A stretch of 64,000 nt of DNA, from contig NZ_LR778301.1 of assembly GCF_902813185.1 (NCBI RefSeq), forward strand, positions 1,860,001 to 1,924,000, written 5' to 3'. Within the stretch, counting starts at the first letter, position 1. Every line of letters starts with the position of its first letter. The position numbers and the translations under genes are program-made. The notes under the pieces were generated by a model, which saw only the letters and a program-made list of their open reading frames with translations, was not told the DNA's origin and did no database searches. Below are positions 17,544-24,712 of the stretch, piece by piece. The stretch comes from Denitratisoma oestradiolicum. GTDB lineage: Bacteria > Pseudomonadota > Gammaproteobacteria > Burkholderiales > Rhodocyclaceae.

Positions 17544-18064
17544 GCTGCGTCCTCCTCTGGCAGCGACTCTCCGGCACAGTCGGCCAAATAGCGCTCCATT
17601 CGCCCAAGGATCACCAGCATCGAAGAACAGTAATGAGCCTGACGGCGGAGGGATGCCGCCTCGGTCTCCGCCTCCACAACCCGCTCACGACTCCACTCAG
17701 GTGCGAACTTGAACAGGTCGCCCATGTCATAGCTATACACAAGATCGGTGCCGCGCTTGTTCTTGTTGCGCTTGCGAATGTAATGATGCTCTGTGGTCCG
17801 ATTGCCCTTGGCGTCGCGCTTCCATACCCGTTGATACCATTCCAGCATGAGCGTATTCTTCTCATGCCGAACGCGATATTTCAGGGTATTCTGGTCGTCC
17901 CAGCCCTTACGGAGGGAATTCCCCTCGACAGTAAAGAGCTCAAATCTGACCGCCGTGTTGGAGGCCTGATCGAACAGATCACCAATGTAGTTTTTGAGTA
18001 TCGTTCGAACCTGCCCGAGTCGTTCATCCATACCATCTCTCCAAGCTTTAAGCTCCGGTTGCAT
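17540..18064 (-). CDS. MobI-like conjugative transfer protein
   Basis: A 174-residue reading from the ATG at 18064; the frame stays open to 18217 (225 residues) and the true start is uncertain because neither ATG has a well-placed ribosome site. The middle has alternating strands (LKYRVRHEKNTLMLEWYQRVW), then a basic KRNKNKRG segment, a tyrosine stretch, and a C-terminal helix rich in Glu/Arg. This layout resembles MobI of SXT and IncC elements, which is needed for transfer and is encoded beside oriT. The intergenic region at 18065-18506 could therefore hold oriT. Medium-low certainty. Confidence 0.5.
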   Translation of the reverse strand: MQPELKAWRDGMDERLGQVRTILKNYIGDLFDQASNTAVRFELFTVEGNSLRKGWDDQNTLKYRVRHEKNTLMLEWYQRVWKRDAKGNRTTEHHYIRKRNKNKRGTDLVYSYDMGDLFKFAPEWSRERVVEAETEAASLRRQAHYCSSMLVILGRMERYLADCAGESLPEEDAA

Positions 18065-18298
18065 CCCCCGCACAATCCACAGCGGGGCTTTCGACCTGTT
18101 TCTCAGCCACGCTGAGAATTGGATCGCCCGTTGAATCCATCTGAAAGTAGGCCCGACCCGGCATTCGGGGCAATCTGACGTTCGTTTGCACCCGTCGTAC
18201 CAGTGAAACCACAGCAAGCCCAGCTATGACGCTGGAACCCCTGTTGTTCCGGATTCAACGGACGCCATCGTAGAAAGCATCCGTGTCCCTGCGCGCTC

Positions 18299-18325
18299 GA
18301 AATGTGACCTTTTTGGGCGCATTTC
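18299..18325. promoter_or_regulatory. 27-bp palindrome, copy 4 (mobI / parM intergenic region)
   Basis: Left arm GAAATGTGACC, centre TTTTT, right arm GGGCGCATTTC. It is very close to copy 1. It sits between two divergent genes and could serve either. Confidence 0.65.
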
Positions 18326-18450
18326 AAAATCCGCAACCACGGGGCGCGCCATAGGATCAGGTGCTCTGGCGGTGCTCTCGCGATATGCACTCTCGCAATC
18401 CCAGACATTACGTTCTGTCGCGGGGTGCCCTGCAGTGCTACTGCCAGGTC

Positions 18451-18473
18451 TCATGACCCGATGTCGGGCATGA
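18451..18473. promoter_or_regulatory. 23-bp dyad upstream of parM-like gene
   Basis: TCATGACCCGA and TCGGGCATGA face each other around a two-base centre, 33 bp before the parM-like start. Flanking AGTGCTAC repeats lie at 18434 and 18484. It may be an operator or a partition site for the small downstream protein. Confidence 0.45.
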
Positions 18474-18506
18474 CAGTCACTGAAGTGCTACGGGAGAGAA
18501 CCTGAA

Positions 18507-19481
18507 ATGAATGTGCTCGGAATCGACATTGGCTATTCCAATCTCAAGCTGGCGTTTGGCAAGGCGGGCCACAATCCACAAGTTCTGTTGCGCCCTGCCG
18601 GCGCGGCACCAGCGGACCGCTTGGGAGAGAAAATTTCCGGCAAGGCAGAAGATGACTTTCTGCGCGTGATGGTCAACGGCAACCCGTTCGTTGCAGGACT
18701 ATCGCCGGACCGTGCCGAATTGTGGAGTCGCGAACTTCATGAGGATTACCCATCGACAGAGTCGTATCGCGCGCTCTTCCATGCCGGATTGCTGCTTTCG
18801 GAACTCGATCAGGTAGACGTGCTCGTCACTGGCCTACCCGTCAATCAATACTTGAACCCGGACCTCCGCGAACGGCTTCAATCGCAGATGCAGGGAGAAC
18901 ACCAGGTCACCCCACGGCGACGGATCACCGTCCAACAAGTCAAAGTAGTGCCGCAGCCGGTCGGAGGATTTGTCGATCATGTCTGGAACTTGACCGACGC
19001 CTCCGAGTTTGAAGAGTCGCGAGTCCTGGTGGTCGACCCAGGTTTCTTTTCAGTTGATTGGGTGCTGATCAGCCATGGAGAGCTGCGTCGCCAATCCTGC
19101 GGCACCAGTCTCGAAGCATCTTCCGTCATCCTGGATGAAGCGGCGAAGCTGGTCGCCAATGACTTCGGGGGAAACATCGGACGCGAGCGGCTTGAAAACG
19201 CCATCAGGCAGAATCAGACTGAGGTTCGATTGTTTGGAGAGCGAATCGATTTCGCCTCCTACCTCAAAAAAGCTGCCGACAAAGTAGGGCCGATTGTGGC
19301 CACACGGCTAAGAGAATCTCTGCGCAAAGAAAATGCAGGTGCCGACATCGTACTGTTGGTTGGTGGCGGCGCAGGATTCTTTGAGCCATCGGTGAAAGAA
19401 GCATTTCCGAACCTCAAGGTCTCCACATCCGATCTGCCGGTCTTTGCCAATGCCCGCGGTTTCTGGCGGATAGGAGCTTGA
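18507..19481 (+). CDS. PRTRC system protein D, ParM/StbA-like actin ATPase
   Basis: A 324-residue actin-fold protein. The phosphate-1 motif GIDIGYSNLK is at residues 4-13, phosphate-2 VVDPGFFSVD near residue 175, and the adenosine motif LLVGGGAGFF near residue 287. In ParM-type systems such filaments push plasmid copies apart. PRTRC protein D belongs to this group and normally accompanies the other PRTRC genes; here those lie 12-19 kb away on the other strand. GAGAG lies upstream of the ATG. The next gene starts one base after the stop. Confidence 0.85.
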   Translation: MNVLGIDIGYSNLKLAFGKAGHNPQVLLRPAGAAPADRLGEKISGKAEDDFLRVMVNGNPFVAGLSPDRAELWSRELHEDYPSTESYRALFHAGLLLSELDQVDVLVTGLPVNQYLNPDLRERLQSQMQGEHQVTPRRRITVQQVKVVPQPVGGFVDHVWNLTDASEFEESRVLVVDPGFFSVDWVLISHGELRRQSCGTSLEASSVILDEAAKLVANDFGGNIGRERLENAIRQNQTEVRLFGERIDFASYLKKAADKVGPIVATRLRESLRKENAGADIVLLVGGGAGFFEPSVKEAFPNLKVSTSDLPVFANARGFWRIGA

Positions 19482-19482
19482 G

Positions 19483-19731
19483 ATGTCCTCGATCAGGGTC
19501 GTCGTCAAAATCCCGACCAGCATTTACCCGGAACTTGTTGCGGATCTATCGAATGTTCAACTCCGAGACCGGGCCGAGCGACTTCGGATACTGGCTTTGC
19601 TTGGTCTCAGAGATGTACAAAGACTGCCACCACCGTCGGTCCGAGAATCTCCAGCAACCGAGGACGTGTCAAAGCCGGATCAAAGGGCAACGGCGACCAA
19701 GCTGATACAACGGCTCAAGGGCAGTTTGTAA
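19483..19731 (+). CDS. Small ParM partner (StbB/ParR-like adaptor candidate)
   Basis: An 82-residue protein starting one base after the ParM-like stop. The N-terminus has a short strand (SIRVVVKIP) followed by helices with RAERLRILALLGLRD, compatible with a ribbon-helix-helix adaptor, then a disordered basic tail. Its place behind parM is where the DNA-binding adaptor ParR/StbB is encoded in plasmid partition operons. No firm family match; the function is inferred from context. Confidence 0.6.
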   Translation: MSSIRVVVKIPTSIYPELVADLSNVQLRDRAERLRILALLGLRDVQRLPPPSVRESPATEDVSKPDQRATATKLIQRLKGSL

Positions 19732-19762
19732 TTCGCCGCTCTGGTACCGATTTATGCCCTGA

Positions 19763-20296
19763 TCATCCTCTGCTGCTTAACTCGCAGTATGGGCAGGATC
19801 GGGCGTGGAATTCGTTTATGTCGAAGATGTAGTAGGTCTGGCAGCGACCACATCTCCGCCACTCGACGATCTTGGCGCGAACGTCTCGCACGGCGAAATA
19901 GGCGGCATTGATATCGAGTTCCCGATGCGCCATCCGCCGATGTATTTCCCTCGCCCGTAACAGCATCGGGGCAGAAACCCTGCTGTCATCAGCGCCACCA
20001 AGGCGTTGATACACTGCGACGAAACTCGCCAGCTCTGCCGCCGAGAGGGCATCGATGATGAAAGGTCGAACCGACTCGGGGAGCCTGCCATTCGGCGGAC
20101 TTTCGGCATGAATCACGCGCCAGCGAAGTCGGAGTGGCTTGATATGAATCTGGGTCAGATGATTCACGATCGGTAGCCTGAGCTTCAGTCTGACCAGCTC
20201 GTGGGCTATCCGATGATTTTCCAACTCCTCAGGGGAAAGTAGCGCCGCCACGACTATTGCCTGCCAGCGTTGCCTCGGCGTACGTACTTCGAGCAT
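19763..20296 (-). CDS. FlhC-like transcriptional activator subunit (SetC/AcaC-type)
   Basis: A 177-residue protein. The segment HAESPPNGRLPES (about residues 80-92) matches the FlhC element that reads SPPPKGMLPFS, and the C-terminus has the FlhC zinc pattern, two cysteines in CGRCQTYY followed by SCPYC. FlhC pairs with FlhD to activate transcription; SetCD in SXT and AcaCD in IncC plasmids are FlhDC relatives that switch on conjugation. The gene overlaps the FlhD-like gene by 68 bp with the ATG at 20296; a GTG at 20251 would shorten this to 23 bp. The open frame to 20410 only mirrors flhD. Confidence 0.8.
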   Translation of the reverse strand: MLEVRTPRQRWQAIVVAALLSPEELENHRIAHELVRLKLRLPIVNHLTQIHIKPLRLRWRVIHAESPPNGRLPESVRPFIIDALSAAELASFVAVYQRLGGADDSRVSAPMLLRAREIHRRMAHRELDINAAYFAVRDVRAKIVEWRRCGRCQTYYIFDINEFHARSCPYCELSSRG

Positions 20297-20531
20297 CTCG
20301 TGGCAGTTGCAATAACCGGGTGAATACCGAATCGGAGAACCGCAAGGTATAGAGCGAGACACCGACTGTCTCAGCCAACTCTTCGATCTCTTCCATATCC
20401 AAGGTGGCAATCTTGTCGATGACGGGCTTTGATAGACCTGTCATCAATTCGGCGGCATCGCTGTCGTTGGCCATTTGACGGGTCAGAAGGAGAAGCTGCC
20501 GGTTGATTTTGAGAATGTCGCGCTGTTCCAT
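20229..20531 (-). CDS. FlhD-like transcriptional activator subunit (SetD/AcaD-type)
   Basis: A 100-residue helical protein with the FlhD opening ILKINRQLLLLTRQMANDSDAAELMTGLS and LAETVGVSLYTLRFSD further on. FlhD forms a complex with FlhC and shapes DNA recognition. It is transcribed divergently from the repressor at 20613, separated by an 81-bp AT-rich region that must contain both promoters. No flagellar genes surround it, so this is a plasmid regulator, most likely of transfer genes. Confidence 0.8.
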   Translation of the reverse strand: MEQRDILKINRQLLLLTRQMANDSDAAELMTGLSKPVIDKIATLDMEEIEELAETVGVSLYTLRFSDSVFTRLLQLPRDARSTYAEATLAGNSRGGATFP

Positions 20532-20612
20532 AATATAAATTCCAATGAATGGTCACGAGTGCGCATTTTATATTACAATTACCCTAAATGTAACTGCCAC
20601 AAGGAATAAATT
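20532..20612. promoter_or_regulatory. Divergent operator/promoter region between flhD-like and repressor genes
   Basis: 81 bp, AT-rich. TTACA (20573-20577) and TGTAA (20589-20593) form an interrupted dyad, and TATTAC at 20571 recurs in the perfect palindrome after the repressor gene (21282-21296). These are candidate repressor operators. AAGGAATAAATT precedes the repressor ATG. Confidence 0.55.
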
Positions 20613-21257
20613 ATGACGACCGCTATGGAGGCAACCTTCCTTGGACAAAACCCCGTCGCAGAGATTCTGGAAGCGCTGATGGACAAGCACAGCCTGAATC
20701 AGACTGACTTAGCGCACCGCTCCGGAGTCTCCCAGCCCGCGATCAATCGCATCCTCAAGGAACGCAACAAGGCCAAGAAACCTCGCCGCGAAACTTTGGA
20801 GAAAATTAGCGGCGTGCTGGGCGTCACACCCGAGCAACTCACGGGGCAAGACCCCATTTCAGTACGCTTGTTTGACAAGGGTGCAGTACCCATCGGACGC
20901 TGGGAAACGCTGACCCACGTCCCGTACTCGGGCGATATGCCGCCGGGCCAAGCTTTGATTTGCCCGATACCCCATAGCGATATGTGCTTCGCTCTGCCGG
21001 TAATTGGGGAAGCCATGGTGGGTGAAGACGGCTATCGGGAAGGTGAAGTGATTTTTGTTGATCCGGCCGTGAAACTCACGCACGGTTGCGATGTTGTCGC
21101 AGTCAGCCCGAAAGGCGGACTATTCAGGCGATTCGTAGAGACGCCGGAAGGCCAGTTTCTCAAGACACTGAACCCGTGTTGGCCCAACCCAATCCTACCG
21201 CTCACATCGGAGATCATCCTAATGGGAACGGTGATTTTTTCTGGCCGAATTCGTTAG
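20613..21257 (+). CDS. CI/SetR-type repressor with inactive S24 peptidase fold
   Basis: A 214-residue protein. It has an N-terminal XRE helix-turn-helix (NQTDLAHRSGVSQPAINRIL, residues about 28-47) and a C-terminal LexA/CI-like domain. Where CI has the serine of GNSM, this protein has GEAM, and the FKKL lysine region reads FRRF. The autocleavage dyad therefore seems lost. In SXT, SetR represses setCD and is cleaved after DNA damage; a variant like this should not be. The ATG at 20625 is an alternative start. It is divergent from the FlhDC-like pair. Confidence 0.82.
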   Translation: MTTAMEATFLGQNPVAEILEALMDKHSLNQTDLAHRSGVSQPAINRILKERNKAKKPRRETLEKISGVLGVTPEQLTGQDPISVRLFDKGAVPIGRWETLTHVPYSGDMPPGQALICPIPHSDMCFALPVIGEAMVGEDGYREGEVIFVDPAVKLTHGCDVVAVSPKGGLFRRFVETPEGQFLKTLNPCWPNPILPLTSEIILMGTVIFSGRIR

Positions 21258-21281
21258 CCATTACGATAGCGCATCTAATAT

Positions 21282-21296
21282 GTAATACGCTATTAC
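21282..21296. promoter_or_regulatory. Perfect 15-bp palindrome after the repressor gene
   Basis: GTAATACGCTATTAC is a perfect palindrome 25 bp after the repressor stop. It shares the TATTAC half-site with the operator region at 20571. It may be a distal repressor site. Confidence 0.45.
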
Positions 21297-21305
21297 CAAT
21301 AAAAT

Positions 21306-21335
21306 GACCCCGCACACCAATTGGTATGCGGGGCC
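21306..21335. terminator. Bidirectional hairpin terminator between repressor and radC
   Basis: CCCCGCA and TGCGGGG enclose ACCAATTGGT, giving a nearly perfect 26-bp hairpin (21308-21333). It is followed by ATTTTATT on the minus strand and AAATTGTT on the plus strand. It separates the convergent repressor and radC genes and ends the long minus-strand block. Confidence 0.75.
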
Positions 21336-21341
21336 AAATTG

Positions 21342-21941
21342 TTAAATCAGTCCCCGTTCTGCAAAGGACATGACCGAGGCATCGGTCACAATGAAGTGAT
21401 CGAGCACCTTAACGTCAACCAGCGCAAGCGCCTGACGAAGCTGCTGTGTCAGCATCTCGTCGGCTCGTGATGGCTCCGCGCTACCACTAGGGTGGTTATG
21501 TGCAACGATCACCGCCGACGCATTCAGCTTCAAACCAACACGCACCATTTCGCGTGGATACACCGATGTTTGCGTGGTCGTACCGCGAAACATCTCCATG
21601 CCGGCGATCAACCGGTTCTGGGCATCGAGCCACAGCGCCACGAAGCTCTCATACTCCTGACCTCCTAGAAACAATCTCAAGTAGCTTTTCACGGCATCGG
21701 GAGATGCCAGAGAGTCCGAAGGGTCCGTTAAAGTTTCCTCCAGCGCACGTCGCAGCAGTTCCCGCGCCGCAAGCAGCCGGTCGGAAACGGCATACGCCGG
21801 AATCTCCTCAGCAATACCTGGAACGGTTGCCGGAAAATTTCGCCGCAGGCCAAACAGCTCAGCCAGCGAACGATTGAGACAATTGGCCGCCGACGATCCG
21901 AGCAGGATGTCCAGTAGCTCACGGTTGGTTTGATTCATCAT
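21342..21941 (-). CDS. radC: RadC-like JAB-domain protein
   Basis: A 199-residue protein. The start at 21941 has GGAGGC seven bases upstream; the open frame to 22292 runs through the leader and was rejected. The JAB/MPN metal-binding motif is intact (AHNHPSGSAEPSRAD near residue 160), and the UPF0758 RadC signature lies before it. RadC proteins are frequent on plasmids and genomic islands; their biochemical role is not settled, and older DNA-repair claims are doubtful. It is the last gene of the minus-strand block and has its own structured leader (21942-22017). Confidence 0.9.
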   Translation of the reverse strand: MMNQTNRELLDILLGSSAANCLNRSLAELFGLRRNFPATVPGIAEEIPAYAVSDRLLAARELLRRALEETLTDPSDSLASPDAVKSYLRLFLGGQEYESFVALWLDAQNRLIAGMEMFRGTTTQTSVYPREMVRVGLKLNASAVIVAHNHPSGSAEPSRADEMLTQQLRQALALVDVKVLDHFIVTDASVMSFAERGLI

Positions 21942-22017
21942 CTTGGGTGCCTCCAAAGTATTGCAGGACGGCCCCTCCCCCAAAGGGCGATGAGTCGCCC
22001 CATAGGGTGAAATGAAT
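21942..22017 (-). ncRNA. Structured leader 1 (before radC)
   Basis: One of fifteen leaders of a common plan in this window. On the minus strand CACCC is followed by an outer stem (GGGGCGAC with GTCC-type partners), an inner CCC-TTTG-GGGG hairpin, an unpaired U/A-rich link and GGAGG before the ATG. Presence before radC, ardC and ssb suggests the radC RNA motif; an Rfam covariance search is needed. Confidence 0.6.
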
Positions 22018-22026
22018 GGATTTGGA

Positions 22027-22824
22027 TTACTGCAACACGCCCGCTTCGTCAGCGGTTTTTCCCGCAGCAAGGATCTTCTGGCTTGCGCTGAAAATCCGCT
22101 GCGCCGACTTCTCCGGCAATACATCGCCATCGAGCCAGGACTGGATGTAGCCTCGCGACTCATCGCGTCCGGGCAGTTCGAGGATGGAACACAGCAGGAA
22201 GGCCACGCCCTCTGCCTCGACCTCCTGAATACTTCTCGGGATCGTCGCGGCGTCATGGCAATCGCCTTCTTCGGTATGGCCAAGCACCACATGCGCCATT
22301 TCGTGAAACCGGGTCTTGTGCGGATACTCGGCGATCGGACTCACGGCAATTCGCCGTTTGACCGCATAGCCCTGCACATTCCCATCCATGAACTCGAATG
22401 GCTCCTGCGAGATACCGAGTTCCGCCAAGGCAGCTTCGGCATTCCACTGGGGCGATTCGATGGCTTCGACGTAGTCCTCGCCTTCGGTCTGATCCAGGCT
22501 GAACCAGCGTGGTGCCAGCCTGAATAGCGTCAGCAACCGACTGTTTTCTTCCATCGATTCGTCGTCGGACTCCGGTTCACGGCGCTTGACCGTGATCGGC
22601 ATCCAGAGCGACAACGCCTTCTGGCCCTTGGTGACGGAGCGTCCCAGTTCCTTCCATCGGAGGAAACTGGCGATCGGCGCCATGGGGAGCTCGCGCTCTT
22701 GCAACTGAATGGCTGCCAGAATCTGGTTGCCGATGCTGAAGCGATGGAACCGGCCATAAGCGGCACTGACGATTCCGGGCTCCGAGAGCGCCTGCGTGAG
22801 CAGGGGTGCAAACTTGTCATGCAT
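22027..22824 (-). CDS. ardC: ArdC-like antirestriction protein (ssDNA-binding plus zincin)
   Basis: A 265-residue protein starting at 22824, five bases after GGAGG. The N-terminal ArdC domain includes GRFHRFSIGNQILAAIQL and WKELGRSVTKGQKALSLWMP; the C-terminal metallopeptidase-like domain carries FHEMAHVVLGH (HExxH) near residue 180 and a downstream glutamate in EVEAEG. ArdC-type proteins protect incoming single-stranded plasmid DNA from restriction during conjugation. It lies between a small gene and radC, and has its own leader. Confidence 0.9.
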   Translation of the reverse strand: MHDKFAPLLTQALSEPGIVSAAYGRFHRFSIGNQILAAIQLQERELPMAPIASFLRWKELGRSVTKGQKALSLWMPITVKRREPESDDESMEENSRLLTLFRLAPRWFSLDQTEGEDYVEAIESPQWNAEAALAELGISQEPFEFMDGNVQGYAVKRRIAVSPIAEYPHKTRFHEMAHVVLGHTEEGDCHDAATIPRSIQEVEAEGVAFLLCSILELPGRDESRGYIQSWLDGDVLPEKSAQRIFSASQKILAAGKTADEAGVLQ

Positions 22825-22893
22825 GATGCCTCCAAAGAAAAATGGGGAGGCACCGTCCCCGTTGGGGAGCAATGCGTTCCCCGTGGGATGAAA
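22825..22893 (-). ncRNA. Structured leader 2 (before ardC)
   Basis: Minus strand: CATCCCACGGGG, then an inner CTCCCC-AA-CGGGGA hairpin, then GGTGCCTCCCC closing the outer stem, a T-rich link and GGAGGC four bases before the ATG. Same plan as leader 1. Confidence 0.6.
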
Positions 22894-22946
22894 TTTCCGG
22901 TCGAAGCCGGATGACTGATGGAAAATCCGATGGACTTCCGGTTCTG

Positions 22947-23210
22947 CTACTTCCTTCTTGCCGACCACACCGACAGGGCAAACTCTTTGGCCTCGACTGC
23001 ATGCGGCCCAAGGAATTCGCTGGGCTTGCCTTCGATCTTGATGAAGAGTCGCCTTCCGACCACAGCAATGTGCTGACGCGCACCGCAATCGGAGTCGAAG
23101 CGCGTGCGCAGGAATTGCCGATAATCGCCTTGCCATCCTGCCGGCGGAGCAAACGCGCCCTGCCCACCCGGCATGGTGTCGATCAGACTGAAATCGATAA
23201 CGCCGTACAT
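22947..23210 (-). CDS. Hypothetical small protein between primase and ardC
   Basis: An 87-residue protein. The start at 23210 is chosen because AGGAGAG lies five bases upstream, overlapping the primase stop region; longer frames mirror the primase. It is predicted soluble, with a WQGDYRQFLRTRF stretch and a C-terminal helix ending KEFALSVWSARRK. Ten bases separate it from the primase gene, so it is co-translated with it. Family not recognised. Confidence 0.6.
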   Translation of the reverse strand: MYGVIDFSLIDTMPGGQGAFAPPAGWQGDYRQFLRTRFDSDCGARQHIAVVGRRLFIKIEGKPSEFLGPHAVEAKEFALSVWSARRK

Positions 23211-23220
23211 GACCGCTCTC

Positions 23221-24285
23221 CTAGGCGGCTTGATGCAGCGCTTGCTCCACGCTGACCAAGGCGGGAAATCCCGCTTTACCCTCAAGAACGAACACGTCCA
23301 GCCAGTCGATTCCCTTCTTGCCTTCGGGGATCTCCATGGCCGGTGCAATGGCGCCGGCACGGATACCCAGGGACCACAGCCGTTTGACCAGCTCACGCGC
23401 CGCTTCCTGCCCGTGTCCGGACGGATGTTGGCGTGAGGGCCGGTCCTTGTCGGCAAAGACCAGAATCTGGTCGATGCCGGCCGGTGGCTGGAAAGTCGCC
23501 AGCAGATGCGCGTTACCAGTAGCCCAGGCGGGAATGCCCGTGGCCTCGGTGACGGCAAGTGCCGTCTCGATCCCCTCGGTGACTGCCAGGCGATGATTCG
23601 CCGGCACCAGCCGAATGGCGCCCCCGGTCATTTGACGCGCCAAGGGATGGCGCATCAGCTTCTTGGGGGAATCGACCGGCGCCTTACGGCCCTCGGGGGT
23701 GAGATAGGTTCGGTGGATGGTGACTGCATCGCCACCTTGCCCCGTCACTTGCGCAATCAGGGTCGGGTAATCAGCAAGTCGCCGGTTGTCCTCGTAGTAT
23801 CCGAGTGCTGCATGAAACCGCAGCGTCTCAGGCACCTTGACCGACAGACCGCGACGAGCCAAATATAACCGTGCCGGCTCGGCGCTCGGATGGGACAAGG
23901 CCACAGACTCCCGCCAGGTGCGATTCAGCTGCTCCCGACGCATCTCATCCTCGGATTTATCCGCCGCCGATTTGGCACTGCGCGACCGGCTGCCGACCTG
24001 TTCAGCCACTTCGCGGATCGTCTGGCCAAAATCCCATCCATTGATCCACATCAGCAGCGCAAACCCGTTGGCAAAACTGCCGCAGGTATTGCAAATGCCT
24101 CCCCCCGTATCGGCGACATCCCGAAACAGGCGAAAGCCATCCCGACCGCCGTGAACCGGACAAGGCACATGCTTGCCTGTCCGTTCCAGTGCGGCTTTCA
24201 GCGGTGACGCGAGAGCAAGCAGAACCCGCTCCCAGCGACCTCGCGCATCTTCCTTGACTTGCTGCGTCTCGTACTCGTGCTTCAT
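23221..24285 (-). CDS. Toprim-domain primase (zinc-binding, phage P4 alpha-like N-terminus)
   Basis: A 354-residue protein starting at 24285, seven bases after GGAGGC; the ATG at 24300 overlaps that ribosome site and is unlikely. A zinc-ribbon (CPVHGGRDGF then ICNTCG, residues about 40-70) is followed by a toprim domain with the glutamate motif AVTEGIETALA (about 230) and FADKDRP (about 275). It would prime DNA synthesis, for example on the transferred strand. It lacks a helicase domain, so it relies on another protein. Leader 3 and a hairpin module precede it. Confidence 0.85.
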   Translation of the reverse strand: MKHEYETQQVKEDARGRWERVLLALASPLKAALERTGKHVPCPVHGGRDGFRLFRDVADTGGGICNTCGSFANGFALLMWINGWDFGQTIREVAEQVGSRSRSAKSAADKSEDEMRREQLNRTWRESVALSHPSAEPARLYLARRGLSVKVPETLRFHAALGYYEDNRRLADYPTLIAQVTGQGGDAVTIHRTYLTPEGRKAPVDSPKKLMRHPLARQMTGGAIRLVPANHRLAVTEGIETALAVTEATGIPAWATGNAHLLATFQPPAGIDQILVFADKDRPSRQHPSGHGQEAARELVKRLWSLGIRAGAIAPAMEIPEGKKGIDWLDVFVLEGKAGFPALVSVEQALHQAA

Positions 24286-24373
24286 TGTCGATGCCTCCAT
24301 GTAAAAACTCCGTGTGGAAATCTCCGCGCGGCATGGAGCGATCCCGTCCGGGAATAGCTCCCCGGCGGGGTTG
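24286..24373 (-). ncRNA. Structured leader 3 (before primase)
   Basis: Minus strand: CAACCCCGCC, outer stem GGGGAGC with GCTCC, inner TCCCG-GAC-GGGA hairpin, then a longer link than usual and GGAGGC. It is preceded by the hairpin module at 24374-24510. Confidence 0.6.
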
Positions 24374-24510
24374 ATGAATGCTGTTTGTTTTCTCGTGGCC
24401 AGCTACCACACGTCCGTCCAATGCCTTACGGCGTCAGACTGAATCCCATGTTCAGGCTTTGCACAGCAGGCTCGAATTGCGCATCGAACCTGTTCTGAAA
24501 AGCCCCGGCG
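24374..24510 (-). ncRNA. Leader-associated hairpin module A (upstream of leader 3)
   Basis: It contains hairpin GTGG-TAGCTGG-CCAC (24395-24409 on the minus strand) and a long hairpin GGCTTT...AAAGCC with inner CAGG/CCTG and TCGA/TCGA pairs (24455-24504). The same design recurs at 30990, 39893 and (short form) 41352 with different but matching stem bases. Confidence 0.6.
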
Positions 24511-24712
24511 CACAGAGCGTGCGCGCCGGGTAAGTGGACACAGGAGGGAGGAAACTGGATGCGATGCTACGCACCCGATCCCCCTCTCGGATTTTGAAAT
24601 GCGCCCTTTTTGGCTCGACTTCGGCTTTCCACTGAAACAGTTCCATGCAGTGCAAGACAGGTATGTCCGCCGTCACCCATTCGGGCAACAGCGGCACACC
24701 CTCACAACACCT
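24511..24712. other. Intergenic stretch with palindrome copy 5
   Basis: About 200 bp between the large methylase-helicase stop (24713) and the hairpin module. The only feature seen is the 27-bp palindrome at 24596-24622. With leader 3 and module A, the whole gap 24286-24712 is non-coding and probably carries the promoter for primase, ardC and radC. Confidence 0.5.
24596..24622. promoter_or_regulatory. 27-bp palindrome, copy 5 (upstream of primase operon)
   Basis: Left arm GAAATGCGCCC, centre TTTTT, right arm GGCTCGACTTC. It lies 311 bp before the primase start. Confidence 0.6.

Larger units (their letters stand above)
18065..18506. other. Intergenic control region: MobI-like / parM; candidate oriT and centromere
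   Basis: This gap lies between the divergent MobI-like and parM-like genes. It holds a 27-bp palindrome (18299-18325), a 23-bp dyad at 18451-18473 (TCATGACCCGA and TCGGGCATGA arms), and AGTGCTAC repeated at 18434 and 18484. CTCTCGC is repeated near 18376 and 18391. The longer MobI-like reading would occupy 18065-18217. By analogy with SXT/IncC elements an oriT next to mobI is plausible, but no nic site could be recognised. Confidence 0.5.

Noticed and set aside
19763..20531. FlhDC as part of a flagellar locus
   Set aside because: No flagellar genes adjoin; the FlgB-like gene is 24 kb away in another module.
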